8,031 nt of DNA from Bacteroidota bacterium (GCA_024640925.1 JAHEEB010000153.1:1-8031), one strand, 5' to 3'. Shown: positions 1-7,692, counted from the stretch's first letter. Notes: a model not told the origin generated them from the sequence alone. Numbers and translations are program-made.

Positions 1-1
1 A

Positions 2-2935
2 ACAGGTATTGTAACTTCGGTTGAGGATAATAATCCTTTACCTGGTGTAAGTGTTTTTGTAAAAGGTACCTCCACTGGTAGCGTGACTGATATTGAAGGT
101 AAATATACAGTTGTCGTTCCAAACGATGCCGAAATGCTTGTTTTTAGTTTTTTAGGAATGAAAATGGTTGAAAAATCCATTGTTAATTTAACAGAAGCTA
201 ATGTTCAAATGGAGCCAGATGTAACCGGGCTCGATGAGGTTGTAGTTGTTGGTTATGGCACTACAATTAAAACCGATTTGACTGGAGCTATTAGTAAAAT
301 TAAATCGGAAGATTTGCAACAAGTTCCACAAACCACATTCGAATCTGCCTTACAAGGTAAGACCTCTGGGGTTATGATGACCAGTACCACCGGTAAATTG
401 GGTGAAGCATTCAATATTAGGGTACGAGGTACATCCTCCATTAGTTCGTCGAATCAACCTTTGTATGTTGTAGATGGAATGATTGTTGCATCTGAAGACA
501 TGGGTTCTCCGACAAATCAACCCCTAAACCCTATGGTAACTCTCGATCCGAATGATATAGAGTCTATCCAGGTTCTTAAAGATGCTTCTTCAGCAGCTAT
601 TTATGGTTCCAGGGGAGCAAATGGTGTTATACTTATAACTACAAAATCGGGAAAAAAAGGAACTAAATCTGCTGTTAATGTCGGTTACTCTCTTTCTACC
701 CGAAAAGAAACACACAGAATTGAAATGCTTAATTCTAAAGAATATCTGGAGCTTCTGGGTGAAGGAATGGAGAATGTCGGATTCTGGGGAGATGCTAACT
801 ATTCCGAAGGACAAGGGGAACAATGTATCCGTGATTATTTTTTCATGGAACAGGATACTGCTGATACCGATTGGCAGGATTATATGTTTAGAGAACATGC
901 CATATCACACGATGTTTTTCTGAATGCATCGGGTGGGGGTGAAAAAAACAGTTATTTTGCCGGTATCTCTTATTCTGATCAGGAAGGTATTCTTGTGAAG
1001 AATAATTTTACACGCGCAAATGCACGGTTAAACTTTAATCAGGAGGTGAACAAATTCCTTGATATTTCAGTTAAGTCTAACTATGCACAAACCACTCTTA
1101 AGCGTGTCGCAGAGGATAATGCTTTTGCATCTCCCATGCAACTTATTGCGCAATCACCATTATATGCTCCATATCTCGAAGATGGCGAACCAAATCCGAA
1201 CACCTATTATTTTAACGGATTAATAGCAAAGAAATATAACTCAAGCGTAGTTTATAACGATCGCACCATCACAAGTTTGTCAGCAAATATTCATATTATA
1301 CCCGAAATGTTGACTTTTACAACATTGGGAGGGGTTGATAACATGAGTCAACGCGAGGAAGAAAGAACAAGTGAAAAAACAGACGATGGAAAACCATCAG
1401 GCCAGGGTGATTACAGAACAGTCAAAAATCTGAACCTGATGACCGATAATTACCTCACTTTTACCAAGAATTTTGGTCAAATACATGATGTTAATATTGT
1501 TGCCGGTATTTCCTATCAGGAAGAGAACTACTCGCGTGGTACCATGGGTGGTAAAACCTTTCCAAGCGATGAGTTTATTGATTTAGATGCAGCAGCCGAA
1601 AATTCCTATTTTGGTTCATATAATTCACTTACTACCTATTTATCTTATTTTGCACGTGGCAATTATAAACTTAACGATAAATATTTGATGTCTGTGAGTT
1701 ATCGTCGCGATGGATCAAGCCTGTTTGGTGGAGATTCTCGTTTTGGTAATTTTTATTCCGGTAGTGCAGGGTGGATTCTTACCAAGGAAAGTTTTATGCA
1801 GGGACTATCATGGATATCATTTTTTAAACCCCGGATTTCCTACGGTGAAACTGGTAATGCAGGCATATCCGATTACGGGTATATGAACCTGGTTAATCCA
1901 AAACATTATGCCGGAAGAACCGGGTTTTATGCCTACCAGATTGGAAAATCGGATTTACGCTGGGAGAAAACCATTCAGACGGATATAGGGATTGATTATG
2001 GATTTTTAAATAACCGGATTTCCGGAGAAGTTGATTACTATATCAAAAAAACAAGCGATATGCTTCTTAGCAAATCAGTTCCTATGACATCTGGTTATAC
2101 AAGCATTTACGAAAATGTTGGCGAGATGGAAAACAAGGGAATTGAATTTATATTAAATGCTACTCCCGTTTCCGGAGATTTTGTCTGGAATGTTAACTTT
2201 AATGTAACATATAACCAAAACAAGGTAACAAAATTAATCGAACCACTAACTTATGAACAAAGCAGGGTAGAAGAAGGACAGCCTATTGGTTTCTTTTACA
2301 TGCCAGAATATGCCGGGGTTGATCCTGAAAATGGCGATGCTTTATATTATACAGAGTCAGATGAAACTACAAATGATTATTCCGAAGCCGAATTCAGAAA
2401 TGTTGGAAATCCAAACCCCAAGTATTTTGGTGGAATTACCAATACTTTCGGATATAAAGGTTTGGAACTGAATGTTTTCTTTCAGTTTGTACAGGACGCT
2501 GATATTTATCGGTTTGCCGGGATATACATGTCAAATAATGGTGCCTGGCTCGATAATCAAACCAAAGATCAGATGGACAGGTGGCAAAATCCTGGTGATA
2601 TCACGGATGTTCCTCAGGCTCGTTTCGGATACAGTAATGGCGACAGAATGTCATCGAGGTATATCGAAGATGGAAGCTATATAAGATTGAAGGATCTTAC
2701 TCTTAGTTATACTCTTCCAGCTACTTTCTCAACTAAGATCTATGTTCAGAGGCTAAAATTCTATATTTCCGGGATTAACCTTTTAACTTTTACCAAGTTT
2801 GAAGGATGGGACCCTGAAGTGAGCAGAACCGGGTCTAACCGCTCTCAAACAGCGCTTAATGTGGAGCAGGGTGTTGAGTATTACTCTACTCCACAATCCA
2901 AAGGATTTACCTTTGGTGTGAATGTTACATTTTAA
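2..2935 (+). CDS. SusC/RagA-family TonB-linked outer-membrane transporter, 5' truncated by window edge
   Basis: Outer-membrane barrel that, with its SusD partner, imports glycans or peptides using TonB energy. The frame is open from base 2, giving 977 visible residues; the GTG at 83 is an internal Val codon, not the start. Seen in order: the end of a carboxypeptidase-regulatory-like domain (about 2-215, with PLPGVSVFVKGT and TDIEGKYTV); the family signature DEVVVVGYG at 233-259; the plug, with VVDGMIV near 470 and the conserved DIESIQVLKDASSAAIYG run with the following GSRGANGVILITT at about 554-640; then a long beta-barrel. Late barrel motifs include YIEDGSYIRLKDLTLSY (about 2660-2710) and SGINLLTFTKFEGWDPE. 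The protein ends in FGVNVTF, with the terminal Phe expected of a BAM substrate. The signal peptide and any STN domain lie upstream and cannot be assessed. The SusD gene follows after 19 bases, so the two are surely co-transcribed. No frameshift or internal stop is seen. The substrate is unknown. Confidence 0.96.
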   Translation, partial: TGIVTSVEDNNPLPGVSVFVKGTSTGSVTDIEGKYTVVVPNDAEMLVFSFLGMKMVEKSIVNLTEANVQMEPDVTGLDEVVVVGYGTTIKTDLTGAISKIKSEDLQQVPQTTFESALQGKTSGVMMTSTTGKLGEAFNIRVRGTSSISSSNQPLYVVDGMIVASEDMGSPTNQPLNPMVTLDPNDIESIQVLKDASSAAIYGSRGANGVILITTKSGKKGTKSAVNVGYSLSTRKETHRIEMLNSKEYLELLGEGMENVGFWGDANYSEGQGEQCIRDYFFMEQDTADTDWQDYMFREHAISHDVFLNASGGGEKNSYFAGISYSDQEGILVKNNFTRANARLNFNQEVNKFLDISVKSNYAQTTLKRVAEDNAFASPMQLIAQSPLYAPYLEDGEPNPNTYYFNGLIAKKYNSSVVYNDRTITSLSANIHIIPEMLTFTTLGGVDNMSQREEERTSEKTDDGKPSGQGDYRTVKNLNLMTDNYLTFTKNFGQIHDVNIVAGISYQEENYSRGTMGGKTFPSDEFIDLDAAAENSYFGSYNSLTTYLSYFARGNYKLNDKYLMSVSYRRDGSSLFGGDSRFGNFYSGSAGWILTKESFMQGLSWISFFKPRISYGETGNAGISDYGYMNLVNPKHYAGRTGFYAYQIGKSDLRWEKTIQTDIGIDYGFLNNRISGEVDYYIKKTSDMLLSKSVPMTSGYTSIYENVGEMENKGIEFILNATPVSGDFVWNVNFNVTYNQNKVTKLIEPLTYEQSRVEEGQPIGFFYMPEYAGVDPENGDALYYTESDETTNDYSEAEFRNVGNPNPKYFGGITNTFGYKGLELNVFFQFVQDADIYRFAGIYMSNNGAWLDNQTKDQMDRWQNPGDITDVPQARFGYSNGDRMSSRYIEDGSYIRLKDLTLSYTLPATFSTKIYVQRLKFYISGINLLTFTKFEGWDPEVSRTGSNRSQTALNVEQGVEYYSTPQSKGFTFGVNVTF

Positions 2936-2954
2936 CAAGTAAAAAGATATAATT

Positions 2955-4346
2955 ATGAAAAAATATATAATCCCGATATTTTTAATTCTTGTCCTTGCGG
3001 CTTGCACCGATAAGCTGGATGTAAAACCAACATCTTATGAGGACATAGAAGAGGCTATTGGCACTGCTGACGGACTTAACAGCCTTAAAAACAGTTCTTA
3101 TTCATATACACGCCAGGTTTATGGCCGATATTTTTATCATTTTGCTGAATTACTTGCTGATACCGGAGAAATTACTTTCCAGGGATCTTTTGAGGAATTC
3201 CGTGATTTGAAAAACAAATCTCTTGTTTCAACTTTCTCCTATGGAGAATCTGCCTGGCGATATGGCTACCTGGCAATAAACGGGTGTAATCTTATTCTGG
3301 ATGACCTTTCTGTGGTTGAAGATGAAGAAGAAAAAGCAACCCTTGAAGGACATGCCAGATTTTTAAGAGGTCTGTTGTATTTCGATCTCACCAGGTTTTT
3401 TAGTTTGCCTTATGGTACCGGAGCTTCTTCCACGCTTGCTGTTCCGCTGATTCTAACTGGTACAACTAACCCGGATCAGATAACCTATCCATCTAAAGCA
3501 ACTGTTGGCGAAATATTTGCGCAGGTTGAAGCTGATCTTCTTGCTGCCAGTGAACTGCTTCCTGCAGATGAGACGTTTTTTGCAAATAAATATGCTGCCA
3601 TGGCAATACTATCGCGCTATTATCTGACAATTGAAGATTACCAGAAAGCAGCTGCAATGGCCGATTCGGTTATAGAATCCGGAATGTTTGAATTAGTAAC
3701 AGATCCTTTTAACACCTTTAACCAGAAAGTAAATTCCAGCGAAGATGTTATGGCATGGCAGCAAACCGAACTGGACAACGAAGGTGCAAACAACGACGGT
3801 ATGGCAGCATTTTACGCTAATACCGATGCGGTTGGAAGGGCTGATATGTTAATTTCCGAAGATTTTATTTATGCCACTTACGCTGCAGATGATATTCGTG
3901 GTCAGATTCAACTAGGGCCCACCACGGCCAGTGATATTAACAGTATGTTTTATGAAGGATTCGGGGAAAGTTCCGGCGGTATTTTTACATCTAAATGGAT
4001 GGACTATAAAACCAACATGACCTTTATACGATTGGCCGAAATGTACCTGACACGTGCTGAAGCCAACTTTATGATTGAGCAAGCAAGCGGCACAATGGTT
4101 GGTAGCAATACACCTGCTCAGGACATTGCTGTTATCCGTGAACGTGCAGGGCTTGATGTTTCGGGAATGACAACGGTTACTCTTGCAGAAATTCAGTTTG
4201 AGAGGTATAAGGAACTTATTTTTGAAGGCCACCGCCTTCTAGATGATAAAAGGTGGAGGCACGATATAGGTGAAATACCCTGGGATTCCGACAGACTTAT
4301 CATACCAATACCAAAGAAAGAAACAGATACAAATCCGAATTTATAA
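2955..4346 (+). CDS. SusD/RagB-family nutrient-binding surface lipoprotein
   Basis: Partner of the preceding SusC; in this family the protein sits on the cell surface as a lid and captures substrate for the transporter. The 463-residue product begins MKKYIIPIFLILVLAAC, a lipoprotein signal with lipobox LAAC and the lipidated Cys at 17, followed by TDKLD, the usual SusD start after the Cys. Family motifs seen: ARFLRGLLYFDLTRFFSLPYG-like helix at about 134-154, FIRLAEMYLTRAEA at 357-370, IAVIRERAGL at 391-400, ERYKELIFEGHRLLDDKRW at 416-434, and IPIPKKETDTNPNL at the end. Helical TPR-like segments lie around 185-245. The protein stops right after NPNL, where many relatives continue with TQNPGY, so it is slightly short at the C-terminus. 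The start is the only Met giving a complete lipoprotein signal; the bases ahead are A-rich without a clear Shine-Dalgarno, as is usual in Bacteroidota. No enzyme gene follows, so the ligand cannot be inferred. Confidence 0.96.
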   Translation: MKKYIIPIFLILVLAACTDKLDVKPTSYEDIEEAIGTADGLNSLKNSSYSYTRQVYGRYFYHFAELLADTGEITFQGSFEEFRDLKNKSLVSTFSYGESAWRYGYLAINGCNLILDDLSVVEDEEEKATLEGHARFLRGLLYFDLTRFFSLPYGTGASSTLAVPLILTGTTNPDQITYPSKATVGEIFAQVEADLLAASELLPADETFFANKYAAMAILSRYYLTIEDYQKAAAMADSVIESGMFELVTDPFNTFNQKVNSSEDVMAWQQTELDNEGANNDGMAAFYANTDAVGRADMLISEDFIYATYAADDIRGQIQLGPTTASDINSMFYEGFGESSGGIFTSKWMDYKTNMTFIRLAEMYLTRAEANFMIEQASGTMVGSNTPAQDIAVIRERAGLDVSGMTTVTLAEIQFERYKELIFEGHRLLDDKRWRHDIGEIPWDSDRLIIPIPKKETDTNPNL

Positions 4347-4379
4347 TATTGGATTTATCTTAATAAAGTACAGGTATTT

Positions 4380-4411
4380 GACTGTAGAAAGGGAACGAAC
4401 TTTCTACAGTC
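4380..4411 (+). terminator. Perfect 12-bp hairpin after the susCD pair, probable terminator
   Basis: GACTGTAGAAAG (4380-4391) pairs without mismatch with CTTTCTACAGTC (4400-4411) around an 8-base loop, 34 bases after the SusD stop. The trailing sequence is CTTTATCATA, so the T-run is short. It could be a terminator or a 3'-end stabilising stem that protects the susCD message; the stem itself is certain. Confidence 0.7.
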
Positions 4412-4465
4412 TTTATCATAACAAATGTTCTTTCATATAGTATAGGTTCATCCGATGTACGAAAC

Positions 4466-4496
4466 CGTGCAAACGTGGTCGCAATTGCACGTTTTT
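4466..4496 (+). terminator. Second hairpin with T-run, Rho-independent terminator
   Basis: CGTGCAA (4466-4472) pairs with TTGCACG (4485-4491) around a 12-base loop and is followed at once by TTTTT (4492-4496). AAA at 4462-4464 could pair with part of the T-run past one unpaired C. The T-run lies on the plus strand only, so it acts on rightward transcription. It stands 54 bases after the first hairpin and 99 bases ahead of the kinase start, so it could end susCD read-through or, less likely, act as a leader attenuator of the kinase message. Confidence 0.65.
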
Positions 4497-4595
4497 ATTA
4501 AAAACCAATTAGGTGTAAAAAATTAAAAGTCTGGTAAGTAAGCGTTGGTGGTATAATAATTGTCTTATTAAAAGAAATTATTCAGCCCGGCGAGT

Positions 4596-6548
4596 ATGAT
4601 CTATTTTTATTCGCGAACCTGCCATCGGAAAAAATGCACAATTCTTTTTCGAATTGTGTTGATGTTTTATTTCCTGAATGGGGTCTTTGTTTTCAGGATA
4701 TTTGCCAATACTGTTGAAAAATCAGATAGCTTGATCATTCTTTTACGACATGAAAAGGTCGATTCTGTGAAAGCTTCTCTATTGAAACAACTTGGATTCG
4801 AATATTTGTATTCGGAACCTGCAAAAACAATTGAGTTTTGTCAGAAAGCAATCACTCTGTTTACTATAGAAAACAATCTGCAAGAAATTGGTCGAACGAA
4901 TAACCTCTTAGGATCTGCTTATTTTACCTTGGGAGAGTACACCTCGGCTTTTAATTGCTTTAAGAAAGCAAACACTGCAGCAAATAGTTCGCACGATTCG
5001 CTTTATATTGCTAAAAGCCTGAATAACATGGGGGGCACTATGCAAAAGAAAGGACAGCTTGATAAAGCGGTCGAGTATTATGTGCAGGCATTGCACTTAT
5101 ATGAATTGATGGGAAATACTTCAGGTGCAGTTGGCATTACAAATAATATCGGAGCTATTTATCGTAAAGTCGGAAGTCTGGACAAAGCGTTGTTATTTTA
5201 TAATAAATCTATTGTAAACGCCGAAAAATCGAATGATGAAAGGTCACTGGCATCAATATACCAGAATATTTGCGCGGTATATGCCGAGCAGAAAAATTTG
5301 AAAGAAGCATTAATAGTTTGTAATAAATCATTCAGTATAAATCAGAAACTAAATAATCAACCCGGATTGGTTAAGAATTACATCGGTTTCGGAAACATTT
5401 ATTCTGCTTTAAAAAATAGCAGAGAGGCCGCTGACAATTTCTTAAAAGCCCTTAATCTTTCAAAATCTCTTGGTTTTCGCGATGAAGAAGCATCTGCTTT
5501 GCTCAACCTTGGTCATATCGAACTTGAAAAGAAAAAATTCGCGAATGCAAAGAAATATCTGACGGAGAGTTTTAAAATAGCTGAGGAATTGGATAACACA
5601 AGTCTCCAATTAGAGCTTTCGAATTATTTATATACGGTCGATTCTGTTATGGGCGATTATAAAATGGCTGTGTATTACCTGCAAAAGTATCAAACGCTAA
5701 ATAACCAGCTGAAACAATTCAACCCCGAAATGAAAATTGCTGAACTAGAGCAAAAATATGAGATGACCCGACAGGAAAATCTTCTCAAAGAAGGAGAGAT
5801 TAAAAAGGGCAAATCAATCATTTTATTTTTGGTCTTAGGCTCATTCTTTTTGTTTTTTGTCGGTTTGCTTATTATTCAACATCTTCGTTTCCGGAGCAGA
5901 CAGCGCATTACAACGCTGACCCAGCAAAACCTTCGTTCACAAATGAATCCTCATTTTATATTCAATATTCTCAATTCGTTGCATTCTCTTATTTTGAAAA
6001 ATGATAAAGAGTCTTCAAGCCATTACCTGGTAAAATTTGCCCGATTATTAAGGATTACACTCGACAATTCACAAAGTCAACTGCTTACAATCAATGAGGA
6101 ATTGGAGGCTTTGAAATTATATCTTGATCTGGAATCGTTGAGACACAACCATAAGCTCGAATATTATTTTGATATCGACGAGGAAATAGATGTGAATATG
6201 TTTAAAATACCAACACTTCTTTTACAGCCTTATATTGAAAATTCAATTATTCATGGATTCCGCGAGATGAAAGGGGTTGGAAAACTGAATATTGAGATGA
6301 AAATGAATAAAAATGCGATTCATTGCTCTGTTACAGACAATGGTATCGGACGTATTAAGGCCATTGAAGTAAAAACGGAGGATGGTTTCAACCATAAATC
6401 CTATGGTTCCAAAATAACGGAAACCCGTATTAACCTTATTAACTCTCTTTATGGTAAGAAGATGAGTGTAAAATACATAGATTTATATGATAATGAGAAA
6501 AATCCTTGTGGTACAAAAGTTGAATTTAACCTGCCAATATTAACCTGA
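4596..6548 (+). CDS. LytS-type sensor histidine kinase with extracytoplasmic TPR domain
   Basis: Membrane sensor kinase of a two-component system, 650 residues. N-terminal charged and hydrophobic segment (RKK at 11-13, hydrophobic to about 37, possible cleavage after IFA) suggests a signal peptide or anchor. TPR repeats follow: the conserved small residue of helix A falls at G106, G146, G186, C226, G266 and G306, an exact 40-residue period, with flanking weaker repeats. A short coiled-coil (about 378-405) leads to one membrane helix (about 407-428). The cytoplasmic core is a His_kinase domain (PF06580 type) with SQMNPHFIFNILNSLHS, phospho-acceptor His453, then HATPase motifs: N box LQPYIENSIIHGF (544-555, N549), G1 box TDNGIG (580-585) and YGSKITETRI (603-612). 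It ends GTKVEFNLPI. This topology puts the TPR array outside the inner membrane as the likely sensory part. The ATG at 4596 is the first after an in-frame stop at 4569; Met23 (4662) is an alternative. The cognate regulator starts 4 bases after the stop. The signal is unknown. Confidence 0.95.
   Translation: MIYFYSRTCHRKKCTILFRIVLMFYFLNGVFVFRIFANTVEKSDSLIILLRHEKVDSVKASLLKQLGFEYLYSEPAKTIEFCQKAITLFTIENNLQEIGRTNNLLGSAYFTLGEYTSAFNCFKKANTAANSSHDSLYIAKSLNNMGGTMQKKGQLDKAVEYYVQALHLYELMGNTSGAVGITNNIGAIYRKVGSLDKALLFYNKSIVNAEKSNDERSLASIYQNICAVYAEQKNLKEALIVCNKSFSINQKLNNQPGLVKNYIGFGNIYSALKNSREAADNFLKALNLSKSLGFRDEEASALLNLGHIELEKKKFANAKKYLTESFKIAEELDNTSLQLELSNYLYTVDSVMGDYKMAVYYLQKYQTLNNQLKQFNPEMKIAELEQKYEMTRQENLLKEGEIKKGKSIILFLVLGSFFLFFVGLLIIQHLRFRSRQRITTLTQQNLRSQMNPHFIFNILNSLHSLILKNDKESSSHYLVKFARLLRITLDNSQSQLLTINEELEALKLYLDLESLRHNHKLEYYFDIDEEIDVNMFKIPTLLLQPYIENSIIHGFREMKGVGKLNIEMKMNKNAIHCSVTDNGIGRIKAIEVKTEDGFNHKSYGSKITETRINLINSLYGKKMSVKYIDLYDNEKNPCGTKVEFNLPILT
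4637..4658 (+). repeat. 8-bp perfect inverted repeat at the 5' end of the kinase gene
   Basis: CACAATTC (4637-4644) and GAATTGTG (4651-4658) are perfect reverse complements separated by TTTTTC. It lies inside codons 14-21 if translation starts at 4596, but only 3 bases ahead of the alternative ATG at 4662. The arms are AT-rich; it could be an operator, an RNA stem near the ribosome site, or chance. Confidence 0.4.
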
Positions 6549-6552
6549 AACT

Positions 6553-7311
6553 ATGATGACAAAATCAATAATCAGGGTAGTTATAATAGATGACGATTGC
6601 CAGTCGATCGACGTGCTGAGGACATTGCTGGATGAGTATTGTCCGGGTTTTAAAATAGTGGGTTCGGCTAATAATATTGAATCCGGAGCCCGTGAAATCA
6701 TTATAAAACAACCGGAAATTGTTTTCCTGGATATTGAAATGCCTGGAGGCAGTGGATTTGATTTGTTAAAAATGCTCAACAACAGAAATTTTGATGTTGT
6801 TTTTATTACCGCACATAACAAATATGCCATTGATGCCATTAAGCACAGTGCACTCGACTATTTGCTTAAACCTTTCGATGTAAAGGAATTCCTTGAAACA
6901 ATAGAAAGAATTAAGGGAAACCAAAGAAACAAAACCCTTAATTACGATATTTTACTGGAAAATATAAATGGTCCGGTTCCGAAGAAACTTGTAGTTGCCA
7001 GTTCCAGGGGCTATGAATATATACCAGTTGACAGTATTGTACGAATTGAATCGGAACGAAGCTATGCACGCATTTTTCTGACAAATGGGCGGATTATCAT
7101 GGTTTCCAAATGTTTGAACGATTACCAGAATATGCTATGTCCGAAAACGTTTTTCAGAATACACAATTCGCACCTTATTAACCTGAATCATGTAATTATG
7201 TACAGCCGCAACGATGGTGGTTATGTTGAAATGGTTGATAAATCGAAAATACCTGTTTCGCGCAACAAGAAAGATATTTTTATGAATGTGATGCAGCAAT
7301 TTATATCATAA
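6553..7311 (+). CDS. LytTR-family response regulator (receiver + LytTR DNA-binding domain)
   Basis: Transcription factor partner of the preceding kinase, 252 residues, the usual length for the family. The receiver domain (about 6-120) has the acidic cluster D13-D15, the phospho-acceptor D60 in VFLDIEMPGGSGFDLL, T86 in FITAHN, and K106-P107 in LDYLLKPFDV: all catalytic positions are present. A linker leads to the LytTR domain (about 145-248), recognised by VDSIVRIESERSYARIFLTNG, FFRIHNSHLINLNHV (200-214) and IPVSRNKK (233-240). LytTR proteins bind imperfect direct repeats in promoters through a beta-rich fold. There are ATG codons at 6553 and 6556; either start gives the same protein within one residue. 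The 4-base gap to the kinase stop implies translational coupling. The target genes cannot be read from the window; self-regulation and control of the adjacent susCD pair are both possible but unproven. Confidence 0.96.
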   Translation: MMTKSIIRVVIIDDDCQSIDVLRTLLDEYCPGFKIVGSANNIESGAREIIIKQPEIVFLDIEMPGGSGFDLLKMLNNRNFDVVFITAHNKYAIDAIKHSALDYLLKPFDVKEFLETIERIKGNQRNKTLNYDILLENINGPVPKKLVVASSRGYEYIPVDSIVRIESERSYARIFLTNGRIIMVSKCLNDYQNMLCPKTFFRIHNSHLINLNHVIMYSRNDGGYVEMVDKSKIPVSRNKKDIFMNVMQQFIS

Positions 7312-7351
7312 GATAACAGAGAATTTTTTAACAGATTAAAATTCAGTAGAG

Positions 7352-7480
7352 ATGAACAACAAGGGAAAAAAAGAAAACAAAGACATGGTTAAATTAACCA
7401 TTCAGGAAATGCAGATAGTAAGAGCCGGAAGGGGATTAGCAATTCCGGAAGATATTATAATACAGCCAGGACCGAGATAA
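7352..7480 (+). CDS. Small open frame, 42 residues, unknown function
   Basis: An ATG frame 40 bases after the response-regulator stop encodes 42 residues: a Lys/Asn-rich start (MNNKGKKENKD), a central amphipathic part VKLTIQEMQIVRAGRG, and the tail LAIPEDIIIQPGPR. GTAGAG directly precedes the ATG, a possible weak ribosome site. No signal peptide, membrane segment or cysteine is seen. An internal ATG at codon 12 could be the true start, giving 31 residues. It is in the same direction as the kinase and regulator with no clear terminator between, so it could be the last cistron of that operon. I do not recognise a family. The middle part loosely resembles leader peptides of small modified peptides in Bacteroidota (KLT-x-E-M followed by Gly), but no maturation enzyme is present here. 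It could also be a chance open frame. Confidence 0.45.
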   Translation: MNNKGKKENKDMVKLTIQEMQIVRAGRGLAIPEDIIIQPGPR

Positions 7481-7487
7481 GTAAGGG

Positions 7488-7640
7488 TTAGGGTTTATCT
7501 TTGAAGCACAATATTGTTTTTTCATTATAACCACAAAGTGTGTCCCGGTTGATCTCCATTTCGGGATTAAACCTTTTATTTTCAAACTTGCTTGTGTTTT
7601 CTAAAAACTGCAATTCTGCGGATTCTTTCCTGTTATAATT
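7488..7640 (-). pseudogene. Possible 3' relic of a gene: 50-codon open stretch without a proper start
   Basis: On the minus strand the frame is open from 7640 to a TAA at 7488-7490, after two tandem TAG codons at 7641-7646. It would read NYNRKESAELQF, then SKFENKRFNPEMEINRD, then LCGYNEKTILCFKDKP. The composition is protein-like (many Glu, Lys, Asn, and G-starting codons), but the only ATG (7557-7559) is late and would give 23 residues. It lies just past the terminator of the minus-strand gene at 7693. It may be the degraded tail of a lost gene or chance; a 50-codon open run is not rare enough to be decisive. Confidence 0.2.
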
Positions 7641-7649
7641 CTACTAAAA

Positions 7650-7673
7650 CAAAAAACCCCTCATTCGAGGGGT
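7650..7673 (-). terminator. Intrinsic terminator of the minus-strand gene
   Basis: Read on the minus strand, ACCCCTC, a GAAT loop and GAGGGGT form a 7-bp GC-rich stem (plus-strand arms 7656-7662 and 7667-7673), followed by a TTTTTT run and then GTTTTAG. It starts about 20 bases after the stop of the minus-strand gene at 7693. This is a textbook Rho-independent terminator. On the plus strand no T-run follows the stem directly, so it would stop rightward transcription less well. Confidence 0.85.
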
Positions 7674-7692
7674 ATATTGAATTGCATTTTTT

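Noticed and set aside
253..923. Open frames on both strands inside the transporter gene (e.g. 253-441 minus, 590-898 minus, 678-923 plus)
   Set aside because: They lie wholly inside a gene with unmistakable SusC motifs, and their translations have no recognisable domain; they are shadows of its codon pattern.
3912..4232. 106-codon minus-strand frame inside the SusD gene
   Set aside because: It is antisense to conserved SusD motifs (RLAEMYLTRAEA, IRERAGL) and its translation looks like a reverse-strand artefact rich in Cys and His.
4541..4568. TATAAT (4552-4557) with TTGG upstream as a promoter for the kinase operon
   Set aside because: Bacteroidota promoters use a TAnnTTTG element with a TTTG-type element about 20 bases upstream; here the fit is partial and the spacing wrong. 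A promoter is expected in 4497-4595, but this site cannot be assigned.
7484..7496. Telomere-like AGGGTTAGGGTTT
   Set aside because: Only about two repeat units inside a bacterial intergenic region; chance similarity with no array.
7475..7500. AGATAA...TTATCT stem as a terminator after the small open frame
   Set aside because: Only six AT-rich pairs, a 14-base loop and no T-run after it; too weak to call.
7507..7522. ACAATATTGT palindrome followed by a T-run
   Set aside because: A perfect palindrome with no loop cannot form a stable terminator hairpin, and it is all AT apart from the outer C/G pair.
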